From Paenibacillus_G elgii_A (GTDB lineage: Bacteria; Bacillota; Bacilli; Paenibacillales; NBRC-103111): a stretch of 64,000 bases of DNA. Position numbers and translations under genes: made by a program. The stretch is from positions 1-64,000 of the forward strand of contig JBHJMN010000021.1 of assembly GCA_042219835.1 (NCBI GenBank), in the 5' to 3' direction. Shown here piece by piece: positions 24,783 to 32,383 of the stretch. The notes under the pieces are model-generated. The model was not told the DNA's origin, made no database searches, and worked only from the letters and a program-made list of their open reading frames with translations. The first letter of the stretch is position 1; each line of letters starts with the position of its first letter.

Positions 24783-25745
24783 CTATTGCGGCACTGTATT
24801 AACGGGCTTTCCTTCAAGGAAAGCCCGGACGTTCGCGCACGCCGTGTCCAACAGGCGGGCCCGCGCTTCCTTCGTCGCCCAAGCGATATGCGGGGTGACG
24901 ATGCAGTTCGGGGCCGCGAGCAGCGGGTTGTCCGGGTGCGGCGGCTCCGCCGACAGCACGTCCAGACCCGCGCCCGCAAGGCGGCCTTCGCGCAGCGCCG
25001 CGGCCAGGTCGCTCTCGACGACGAGCGGGCCGCGGCCGGTGTTGATCAGCATCGCCGAAGGCTTCATGAGGGCGATGCGGTCTTGGTTGATCAGCCCGTG
25101 CGTCGCGGGCGTGAGCGGGCAGTGCAGGCTGATGACGTCAGCCTGCCGCAGCAGCTCCGGCAGCGTCACCCATTCCACCCCCTCCACGGGGGTGGGCTGG
25201 GTGCGTCCGCTGCCGACGGCGATGACGCGCATGCCGAACGCTTCGGCGATGCGCGCGGTTTGCCGCCCGATGCGGCCGAGCCCGATCAGCCCCATCGTTT
25301 TCCCCGCCAGCTCCACGAGCGGCGTCTTCGTGAAGCTGAAATCCGGGGAGGCGCTCCATTCCCCGGATTTCACCGCTTCGTCGTGCCGCCCGACGTGCTG
25401 GCACAGCTCCAGCAGCAGGGCGAACACGAACTGCGCCACCCCATGCGTGCCGTAAGCCGGCACGTTGGTGACGACAATCCCCCGCGCCTTGGCTGCTTCG
25501 GTATCGATAATGTTGTAGCCCGTCGCCAGCACCCCGATGTAGCGCAGATTCGGCAGCCGCGCAATCGTATCCGCAGACAGCGGCGTCTTGTTCGTCAGCA
25601 CGATGCCGGCGTTTTTGGCCCGATCTGCAATCTCCTCGACCGGCGTCCGGTCGTACAGAGAAACCGATCCCAATCGTTCCAGCCCTTCCCAGCTTAGATC
25701 GCCGGGATTCAGCGTATAGCCGTCAAGTACGACAATCTGTTCCAT
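24783..25745 (-). CDS. D-2-hydroxyacid dehydrogenase (hydroxypyruvate/glyoxylate reductase type)
   Basis: A 320-residue NAD-dependent enzyme. The Rossmann motif is GLIGLGRIGRQTA, and the catalytic residues are visible as Arg in NTGRGPLV, Glu in SAEPPHPDNPLL and His in TPHIAWAT. It reduces a 2-keto acid such as hydroxypyruvate or glyoxylate to the D-hydroxyacid. ATG 25745 has ggaggt upstream; the frame is open for another 57 codons 5', which I reject as non-coding. It is on the same strand as the regulator/kinase pair, 104 bases upstream, and may be separately transcribed. Confidence 0.9.
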   Translation of the reverse strand: MEQIVVLDGYTLNPGDLSWEGLERLGSVSLYDRTPVEEIADRAKNAGIVLTNKTPLSADTIARLPNLRYIGVLATGYNIIDTEAAKARGIVVTNVPAYGTHGVAQFVFALLLELCQHVGRHDEAVKSGEWSASPDFSFTKTPLVELAGKTMGLIGLGRIGRQTARIAEAFGMRVIAVGSGRTQPTPVEGVEWVTLPELLRQADVISLHCPLTPATHGLINQDRIALMKPSAMLINTGRGPLVVESDLAAALREGRLAGAGLDVLSAEPPHPDNPLLAAPNCIVTPHIAWATKEARARLLDTACANVRAFLEGKPVNTVPQ

Positions 25746-25885
25746 TCCAAACCTCCATATCAGCCCCAAAGTCCCGTTCCGCCTGATCATCCGCCAGGAA
25801 GAGTGTGACCCAAGTATCTCCATCATACCGTTTTTTCCGCAAAGCGTAAATTGAAAAGGCCCCGCTCTCCGCCTCACGCTTCCAC

Positions 25886-25936
25886 AAAAAAAGTCCCGCC
25901 CGTAAAGTCTTCTCAAGACCTTGCAAGCGGAACTTT
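25886..25936 (-). terminator. Terminator of the efflux-remnant operon
   Basis: On the minus strand, aagt-ccgc arms with an inner aggtctt/aagact stem are followed by seven T, 26 bases after the stop at 25962. Confidence 0.8.
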
Positions 25937-25961
25937 ATGCCAAGTCTGAAGCCGTGTCCGG

Positions 25962-27111
25962 TTACGGCTGCTGCAGCGTGCCGATGAGCCGGCGGGCCGG
26001 GCCATACGGGGTGTCAATGACTTCGTATACACGCATCGTCAGCGGATGATCGAATTGATCCGACGGCGTATCGGTAAAGTAAATCGATTGCTCGCCGTTC
26101 TCCACGCGCCCCTCGCCCGTTAAGCTGAGGGTTTCTCTGGCGACTTCGCGGGTATCGCTGCCCTCGATCACCGGCTGAAGCTTGGAATAACCGCCGTCCA
26201 CGATGACGGCCTCGGTCGTCGTCAGATCGACGTTCCACTTCAGCTTGTACGTATAGGTGTAAGACTTGGTGACCGGGTTCGTACCGGTCGTGTAAGCCAG
26301 CCACCAGTCTTTTACCTTAAGCGCATAAGGATAAAAATCTACCGCCCCTTCCTCGTTCTTCGTCTGATTCACGTTCAAACCAACCTGTCCGATTGCCGTT
26401 TTGTACGGTGCGGCGGTTTTGCTATCGCTGAACTTGAGTATAAAATGATCCCCGTCACCGGCAAGCGGCAGCATGAAGGTGTAATTCATCACGTACGCCG
26501 TTCCGGGCAGCACCTCTTGCGCCGCCGTCTTTTGCGGGCTGCCCGTGTACGAGGAGCCGCTCGCGCCGATCAGCTCAGCCGCCAGTTGAGGCACCGGCAG
26601 CGGCTTATCGCTGCGGTTATCCAGCTTTAGCTTCACGACGCCGGTCTGATAGCTCTGCCCCTTGTTTTCGTACAGCCGGAAGTCGACTACCGATACGGCG
26701 AGGTCGGGATGCACCGGCTTGACCAAACAATTCAAGGATGGGGCGCCAGTCGAGCTGCTTCAACTGCTGGTGACCAACACCGGTACTCAGACCGAGACAG
26801 TTCCGGCGTTTACGGTAGACGGCAAAGCTGCCGGTCAAATTTACAAAGGGTCCCGTCAGGATCAAACGGCCGTTAGCGCGGGCCGCACTCCCCCAGACGT
26901 TATACATCTTCACGACGACGCCGATGCGCGTGCCGCCGTTCGCCCGTTCGCTGAGCAGGCTCTTCACTTTCACCTGCATCGGACCGGACAGCACGGCCGG
27001 ATACCGCACATCGACGGCCGGCTGCGGATTTTCCGCCCGTACGGCTCCTTGAAAAGACAAGGCCAAGGACACAATCAGCGCCGTTGAAACTACTCTTTTC
27101 CATGTATGCAT
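25962..27111 (-). pseudogene. Secreted Ig-like domain protein with an internally inverted segment
   Basis: The ends are normal minus-strand coding but in different frames. The N-terminus (ATG 27111, ggagga upstream) has a signal peptide (RVVSTALIVSLALSFQGAVRA) and one beta-rich region. The C-terminal 250 residues (stop 25962) form further beta-sandwich-like repeats (GVVKLKLDNRSDKPLPV). Between about 26719 and 26838 every minus frame is nonsense, whereas the plus strand reads a clean matching Ig-like piece (VELLQLLVTNTGTQTETVPA, then FTVDGKAAG). So about 120 bases appear flipped. TTGACC at 26719-26724 and its complement at 26833-26838 bound it. The protein cannot be made whole in this orientation. 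Confidence 0.65.
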
Positions 27112-27159
27112 AGGATGTCCTCCATTATTCAAAGTCGTTCGTTTGTCGGCGACGAAGCC

Positions 27160-28155
27160 TCAGTTGCGGACAACCGCCTTGTCTTGATCCTTCAGCTCCC
27201 GCTGCCCGGATACGATCACCTGCTCGCCTTCCTTCACCCCGCCGAGCACCTCCCGGTTCGACCCGCTTTCCCGTCCGAGCGTTACCTTGCGCTTCTCCGC
27301 ATGGTCGCCTGCCAGCACGAAGACGAAGCTATCGTTCCCTTCCTTTACAATGCCCGAAGCCGGTACGGTCAGCGCCTCCTGCTTCGCATCGCCGCCAAGC
27401 CGCAGCTTTACCCGCATGCCCGGCTTCAGCTTCCGGTCCGGGTTAGGCGCGGTCAGCTCCAGCACATAGGTTTTGCTTTGCGGGCTCATCACCTCGGCCA
27501 TATAAACGACGGTCCCCGTCATTTTTTCGCCCGTGTCCTGAATGGCGAACGGAATATCTTTTTTGCCGCGGACCAGCTTCGCCGTCGTCTCGGTCACGTC
27601 GGCATGCAGCTTGATCGGATCGATCTGCTGAATGACGCCCGCGACATATCCGGAAGCGACCGTCACGCCCTGCTCGGGATACAGATCCGTCAACAGCCCG
27701 CCAATCGGCGCCTTCACGTCGAAGTCGGACAAATTCTTCTCGATATCCTGCAGCGCCAGGTCCGTGCTTTCGATCTGAATGTGCAGCGCAGCGAGCGGAT
27801 CAGTCGATTCCAGATTCGCAAGCTGCTTCTTCGCCGTGTCCAGATCGAGACGGGCCGTTTTCAATTGAGTCTCCGCTTTGTCCACCTGCGATTTGGGAGC
27901 CGTGCCCTCATCATAATCGTTGCGCGCGTTATTGTACGCTTTTTCGAGATCCGCAATTTGCAGTTCCAGCTTCTCGACCGTATTGCTCAGCACGCCTTTG
28001 TTGGTAGCAATATCTTTGCTTGTTTTGTCCAATTGCGATTCGAGGTTTTGCCGGGACAACCGGTTTTTCTCCTTGTTGCGGACAGCATCTGTGGAATCGA
28101 GCCGGAACAGCACATCGCCCGCCGTGAAATGATTTAATATTAAATAAATTAGCAC
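27160..28155 (-). pseudogene. Membrane fusion protein (HlyD/RND adaptor), N-terminus lost
   Basis: 331 residues remain. These are the second half of a biotinyl-lipoyl domain (HFTAGDVLFRLDSTD), a coiled-coil hairpin (about 25-125: LEKAYNNARNDYDEGTAPKS, KSQVDKAETQLKTARLDL), DFDVKAPIGGLLTDLYPEQG, and the beta-barrel and membrane-proximal parts (LKPGMRVKLRL, TVPASGIVKEG). The usual signal/anchor and first half of the lipoyl domain, about 70 residues, are gone: upstream of 28131 the sequence turns AT-rich and the frame starts at a chance GTG (28155). No inner-membrane pump gene follows. It would not be exported, so it is scored as a decayed gene. Confidence 0.8.
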
Positions 28156-28295
28156 GGAAAATTTTTAACGTCGATCAAAATGTTTCATGGCAAACCAGGG
28201 CGCGGAAAACTTTTTGAAACTTAAGGGGGCAACTTGCGTATTACTTAATATTTTGTCGAACTCTATCTTTACCGGTAACAATTAAGGGGGCTATT

Positions 28296-28733
28296 ATGGT
28301 ACACCGACAAGATTTATATGAGCTGGAGGAAGCGTTCCGCTTAATGTTTCGCAAAGTGAAAGCCAGTTGGACCCGCTTTGAAGCGCACGGGGTCTCCGCC
28401 TCGCAAGCGGTTATTCTGGAAAAATTGCAAAACGAAGGTCCGCTGAAGGTCTCACAAATCGCCGACGCGCTCTGGATCACGTCGGGCGCGGTGACATCGC
28501 TTTCCGATAAGCTGATTTCCGGCGGGTTCGCCGAAAGAACCCGCTCTGAGGAAGACCGGAGAGTGGTCTATATGGAGATTACCGAGAAGGGAAGAGCAAT
28601 TATCGAGGAGCTTCGCCTGCACCGCCAGCGAGTCGTCGAGGAATATTTCGGAAAGCTGCCCGACGAGGACATTAAACAATTGACCCGTATCTGCAAAACG
28701 ATATTGACTGAAAAGCAAGAAGTGAAGGTGTAA
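28296..28733 (+). CDS. MarR-family transcriptional regulator
   Basis: A 145-residue protein. It has the winged HTH of MarR (ASQAVILEKLQNEGPLKVSQ, then IADALWITSGAVTSLSDKLISGGFAERTRSEEDRR wing) and helical dimer ends. ATG 28296 has aaggggg upstream. It is divergent from the broken efflux operon and presumably once controlled it. The 140-base gap between them is AT-rich (attacttaatatttt) and must hold its operator. The regulator itself looks intact, so it has outlived its target or controls something else. Confidence 0.88.
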   Translation: MVHRQDLYELEEAFRLMFRKVKASWTRFEAHGVSASQAVILEKLQNEGPLKVSQIADALWITSGAVTSLSDKLISGGFAERTRSEEDRRVVYMEITEKGRAIIEELRLHRQRVVEEYFGKLPDEDIKQLTRICKTILTEKQEVKV

Positions 28734-28837
28734 GCGGCGAAGGCAACCCGGTCGGGAAGCCTTCGTTTTGCTTTTCAATCATTTTTTCGCGAAACGTTCA
28801 TAAACTGGTAGCATACGGCAGGAAAGGATGCGATCCT

Positions 28838-29020
28838 ATGGTCCATACGATCTCGTTTCTCATTTGCCTGATGCTGCTCGGCATGATCGTTGTCGCTTTT
28901 ATGGCTGCACTGCTGGAGTTTGTTTTGCGCGATACGACGGACTACGATATGGAATTTTTATGGAATCATAAGTATACGCTGGAGGATTTGCATCTGGACG
29001 GACGGAAAGAAGAAAAATGA
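28838..29020 (+). CDS. Small single-span membrane protein (60 residues)
   Basis: MVHTISFLICLMLLGMIVVA opens the protein, one span (about 5-30), then an acidic soluble tail (DTTDYDMEFLWNHKYTLEDLH). The ATG follows aaagga with about ten bases of spacing, and a terminator follows. No family is recognised. The tail is too short for a fold of its own, so it probably acts by binding at the membrane. Confidence 0.55.
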   Translation: MVHTISFLICLMLLGMIVVAFMAALLEFVLRDTTDYDMEFLWNHKYTLEDLHLDGRKEEK

Positions 29021-29046
29021 CAGGCAGTTATAGGAAGTTATAGGAG

Positions 29047-29082
29047 GCTCCCGGGCGGCGATATCGCTCAGGAGCTCTTGTT
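29047..29082 (+). terminator. Terminator after the 60-residue gene
   Basis: GCTCC/GGAGC arms with an inner GGCG/CGCT pair, followed by TCTTGTTTT. Confidence 0.5.
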
Positions 29083-29158
29083 TTATTACTTGCTCCAGGA
29101 ACGATTACGTGCTATATTATCCAATATCCCAATCATCGGATGTTTGGAGGTTTACAAG

Positions 29159-29863
29159 ATGGAACTGAAACAAACCACGCGCTCCACCCTGGTGGAACAG
29201 GTCGTTTCCCAGATGGAATCGCTTATCGAATCCGGCCAATGGCCGGTCGGATCGCGCATCCCGGTCGAACCCGAGCTCGTCAAGCAGTTGGGTGTCAGCC
29301 GGAACACTGTTCGCGAGGGGGTGCGGGCCCTGATTCACGCCGGACTTCTGACGGCACGCCAAGGCGACGGCACTTACGTGCGCTCTTCGAGCAGCCTCGG
29401 GCCCGCTCTCATTCGCCGGCTGCGCCGCTCGAACGCCACAGAGACGCTGGAGGTACGCTGCGCGCTCGAACAGGAGGCGGCAAGGCTGGCTGCCCTGCGC
29501 CGTACGCCGCAGGAGGTCGAGACGTTCCGCTCCCTGCTGTCGGCATGCGACGCCGCCGCGGCGGCGCATGACTTTGAAGGCTATATCGAGGCCGACCTGA
29601 AGCTGCACCTTGCGATCGTCCGGGCGACCCGCAACAGTGTATTGATCGACCTGTACGAGCATATGACCGATGCCTTGGAATCGTCCATCGACCAGACCCT
29701 CGACCTCTCGATCATCGTAGACGGAGCTTGTCGCTCGCACTGCCAAATGGTTGATGCCATCGCCGCCCAAGACCCGAATTCGGCCGCCGAAGCCGTGCGC
29801 CGCTATATCCGGGAATCGCTGAACCTTCTGCAAGAAGATGTGCGTAAGGAGGATTCCCTATGA
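29159..29863 (+). CDS. GntR/FadR-family transcriptional regulator
   Basis: A 234-residue protein. The winged HTH (about 8-75) has SLIESGQWPVGSRIPVEPEL, GVSRNTVREGVRAL and ARQGDGTYV. The FCD effector domain follows, with the Asp/His metal-binding residues of the helical bundle (DLKLHLAIVRAT, CRSHCQMVDAI). ATG 29159 has ggagg eight bases upstream; an upstream open stretch is rejected. The stop overlaps the next ATG as ATGA, so it is co-translated with an MFS permease that it most likely regulates in response to the transported compound. Confidence 0.92.
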   Translation: MELKQTTRSTLVEQVVSQMESLIESGQWPVGSRIPVEPELVKQLGVSRNTVREGVRALIHAGLLTARQGDGTYVRSSSSLGPALIRRLRRSNATETLEVRCALEQEAARLAALRRTPQEVETFRSLLSACDAAAAAHDFEGYIEADLKLHLAIVRATRNSVLIDLYEHMTDALESSIDQTLDLSIIVDGACRSHCQMVDAIAAQDPNSAAEAVRRYIRESLNLLQEDVRKEDSL

Positions 29864-31113
29864 TTCCGGCTCAAGATGCCGTCAACTCCCGAACACAGTC
29901 CCATACCGGTCTAAGCCTGCTTATCATCGGCATCGTTCTGATCGCCGCCAACCTGCGCGCTCCGTTAACGGCCGTCGGGCCGATTATCGGAGAAATTCGC
30001 GGGGAAACGGGGATATCCAATACGTGGGCGGGCATGGTGACCACCTTGCCGCTGCTTGCTTTCGCGCTCCTCTCGCCGCTCTCGCCGCGGATCGCCCGGC
30101 GGCTGGGCATGGAGCATACGCTGTTCGCCGGTCTGATCGTCCTGCTGGCAGGCATTTTGCTGCGCTCGCTATCTTCGGTTACAGCGTTGTTTGCAGGCAC
30201 GGCGCTCATCGGGATCGCCATTGCCGTCAGCAATGTGCTGGTGCCGGCCTTGATCAAGCGGGAGTTCCCGAACAACGTCGGAACGATGACCGGCATTTAT
30301 TCCGTCTCCATGAATCTGTGCGCTGCGATCGCTTCGGGGATCAGCATCCCGATTTCGCAGGGACTGGGCTTGGGATGGCGGGGGGCGCTCGGCAGTTGGG
30401 CGCTTCTGGCCATCGTCTCCCTCGCCGCTTGGCTGCCGATGCTTCGTTCGCGCCAGCGTCCGCAAGCGGCGCAGACACATGCGGACGCCAAAAGCGATTC
30501 GCTCTGGCGCTCTCCGCTGGCTTGGCAAATTACGCTGTTCATGGGACTGCAGTCGCTGTTCTTCTATGTCAATATTTCCTGGCTCCCCGCCATATTGCAG
30601 GATCGCGGCATGAGCGCGGTGTCCGCGGGTTGGATGATTTCGATCATGCAGTTCGCCAGCTTGCCGGCGACGTTCTTTATGCCGATCCTGGCTGGACGGC
30701 GTTCTGATCAGCGTGGCTTGGCCGTCGGCGTCGCCTCCGTATTTATAGCCGGGTATCTCGGTTTGCTGTTAACCGATACGGACTGGCTCGTTCCGCTCTG
30801 GGTCGTTCTCGTCGGCATCGGCGCAGGGTCCGGCTTCGGACTGGCCGTCATGTTCTTCGCCCTGCGCACGAAGTCGGTTCGTCAATCGGCAGAGATGTCC
30901 GGCATGGCCCAATCGTTCGGGTATTTGCTGGCTGCGGTCGGCCCGACGCTCTTCGGCTTCATTCACGACGCCACAGGCGGCTGGACCCTTCCTCTGCTCC
31001 TGCTTCTTGTCGCGGCAGGCGGGCTGCTGTTAGCCGGTCTGAAGGCCGGGAAATACGGGTACGTGATGGCCGAAGCCGACAAGGAGGCGGACGTTGCCAA
31101 GAGGAATCGCTGA
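29860..31113 (+). CDS. MFS transporter of the CynX/NimT (YycB) type
   Basis: A 417-residue, 12-span protein. It has the family opening (LIAANLRAPLTAVGPIIGEI) and a central break near residue 205. The group includes cyanate and 2-nitroimidazole transporters, and B. subtilis YycB; real substrates are mostly unknown. It lacks a dehydrogenase or hydrolase neighbour that would hint at one. It is translated with the GntR regulator (ATGA overlap at 29860-29863), which suggests induced expression, and ends in a strong terminator. Confidence 0.88.
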   Translation: MIPAQDAVNSRTQSHTGLSLLIIGIVLIAANLRAPLTAVGPIIGEIRGETGISNTWAGMVTTLPLLAFALLSPLSPRIARRLGMEHTLFAGLIVLLAGILLRSLSSVTALFAGTALIGIAIAVSNVLVPALIKREFPNNVGTMTGIYSVSMNLCAAIASGISIPISQGLGLGWRGALGSWALLAIVSLAAWLPMLRSRQRPQAAQTHADAKSDSLWRSPLAWQITLFMGLQSLFFYVNISWLPAILQDRGMSAVSAGWMISIMQFASLPATFFMPILAGRRSDQRGLAVGVASVFIAGYLGLLLTDTDWLVPLWVVLVGIGAGSGFGLAVMFFALRTKSVRQSAEMSGMAQSFGYLLAAVGPTLFGFIHDATGGWTLPLLLLLVAAGGLLLAGLKAGKYGYVMAEADKEADVAKRNR

Positions 31114-31124
31114 GCAGTTACGTC

Positions 31125-31164
31125 AACACGCGGGAAGTCCGGGGAGGGCTTCTCGCGTGTTTTC
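31125..31164 (+). terminator. Terminator of the GntR-MFS operon
   Basis: The arms aacacgcgggaag and cttctcgcgtgtt enclose about ten bases and are followed by TTTT. Confidence 0.88.
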
Positions 31165-31178
31165 CATTTGTGGCCGCC

Positions 31179-31222
31179 AAAAAAAGCCCGATACGATCAA
31201 TCAGGAACGATCGGTATCGGGC
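31179..31222 (-). terminator. Terminator of a short minus-strand gene
   Basis: On the minus strand gcccgataccgatc and gatcgtatcgggc pair, followed by seven T. It sits 20 bases after the stop at 31243 and supports that small gene. Confidence 0.85.
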
Positions 31223-31242
31223 GATAACATAACACCGTATAT

Positions 31243-31431
31243 TCATCTCGGGCAAGCTAGCTGCACTTGCCCTCCGTTTTGCGGCTTTGCTGCAGGCAGC
31301 TTGCCTTGGCGGATAATCATCCTTAGCAGCGCATTGGCAACCTCCGGGTCAAAATCCTCCTCGGCCAGGCTTTGACCGCTGGATAAAATTCCATATTGCC
31401 CCAATACATGAAACAACCTTTCTGCCGGCAT
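31243..31431 (-). CDS. Small hypothetical protein (62 residues or fewer)
   Basis: The frame reads MPAERLFHVLGQYGILSSGQ, then SLAEEDFDPEVANALLRMII, and ends QVQLACPR. There is no known domain. The ribosome site at ATG 31431 is weak; a TTG ten codons in has aaagg upstream and may be the true start. The main support is the strong minus-strand terminator just after the stop, which needs a gene to end here. Function unknown. Confidence 0.45.
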   Translation of the reverse strand: MPAERLFHVLGQYGILSSGQSLAEEDFDPEVANALLRMIIRQGKLPAAKPQNGGQVQLACPR

Positions 31432-31481
31432 CCTAAGAAGGCAAGGCCGATATTTACCATGCCCGAAGGAGCTGAATTGCG

Positions 31482-31610
31482 ATGAGCCATTCGAAACGCC
31501 GCAAGGAAAACCAATGGAAAATCCGCAAGCAAACCCAGCAGCCGCACGGTAAAATCAAGTCCTTGGCTGCGTATTCGGACGAGTACGATGCGCAGCAGTC
31601 AGGCCGCTAA
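31482..31610 (+). CDS. Small basic protein (42 residues)
   Basis: The product begins MSHSKRRKENQWKIRKQTQQ and ends in an acidic-polar tail (YSDEYDAQQSGR). ATG 31482 has aaggag 11 bases upstream, and a terminator follows the TAA directly, so it is a good candidate for a real expressed gene. The basic head suggests nucleic-acid or ribosome contact, but no family is recognised and nothing else supports it. Confidence 0.55.
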   Translation: MSHSKRRKENQWKIRKQTQQPHGKIKSLAAYSDEYDAQQSGR

Positions 31611-31617
31611 ACGCGCG

Positions 31618-31656
31618 AAAAACCCCGCGGACGGCATGTCCGTGGGGTCTTCCTTT
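31618..31656. terminator. Bidirectional terminator
   Basis: accccgcggac and gtccgtggggt pair, with T-rich sequence on both outer sides. It ends the 42-residue gene (plus) and the pfl operon (minus; stop at 31658). Confidence 0.85.
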
Positions 31657-31657
31657 T

Positions 31658-32383
31658 CTAAGCTTGCTCTCTTCCTTGGTCAATCAAACGTTTCGCCCGC
31701 TCCTGCTCCCGGTCGCTTGGCGTAGGCACATGCTCCAGCGGGTAGGCTTTTCCGAGCTGCTCCCATTTGTAGACACCCATCCGGTGGTAAGGCAGCACCT
31801 CCACTTTCTGCACGTTGCCCAGCGAACCGATGAATCGTCCAAGCTCCAGCAAGTCCGAGGCATCATCGGTGATGCCCGGGATGAGCACATGACGGATCCA
31901 GACCGGCTGTCCGCGGTCCGACAACCAGCGGGCGAACCGGAGAATTCGTTCGTTCGGCTGGCTTGTCAACGCCTTATGCTTGTCGCTGCGGATATGCTTA
32001 AGGTCGAGCAGGACCAGATCCGTTACGTCCATCAGTTCTCCCGCATGCTCCGGCTCGCAAAAGCCCGACGAGTCCAGTGCGGTATGCAAATTCCATCGTT
32101 TCTTCGCTTCCCGAAACAGCGCGGCCACAAAGGGAGCCTGAAGCGTTGGTTCGCCGCCGGTCACGGTCAATCCGCCGTTCGAGCTGCGGTAATACGGAAG
32201 AAACGGCTCGATCTCGTCCAGCACGGACGCGACCTCTACCTGACGGCCTGTGGCCGTCTCCCACGTATCGGGATTATGGCAGAAGCCGCACTGCAGGGCG
32301 CAGCCCTGCATAAAGAGCACGAAGCGGATGCCCGGCCCGTCTACCGTGCCGAACGTATCAAGCGAATGGATGCGTCCTTTCAT
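31658..32383 (-). CDS. pflA: Pyruvate formate-lyase activating enzyme
   Basis: A 241-residue radical SAM protein. The CALQCGFC motif holds the three cysteines of the 4Fe-4S cluster, after the family lead TVDGPGIRFVLFMQG; GLTVTGGEP is the SAM-binding stretch. It puts the glycyl radical onto PflB under oxygen-free conditions. Its ATG overlaps the pflB stop (32380-32383), so the two are made together. It is the last gene of the fermentative operon and precedes a bidirectional terminator. Confidence 0.95.
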   Translation of the reverse strand: MKGRIHSLDTFGTVDGPGIRFVLFMQGCALQCGFCHNPDTWETATGRQVEVASVLDEIEPFLPYYRSSNGGLTVTGGEPTLQAPFVAALFREAKKRWNLHTALDSSGFCEPEHAGELMDVTDLVLLDLKHIRSDKHKALTSQPNERILRFARWLSDRGQPVWIRHVLIPGITDDASDLLELGRFIGSLGNVQKVEVLPYHRMGVYKWEQLGKAYPLEHVPTPSDREQERAKRLIDQGREQA

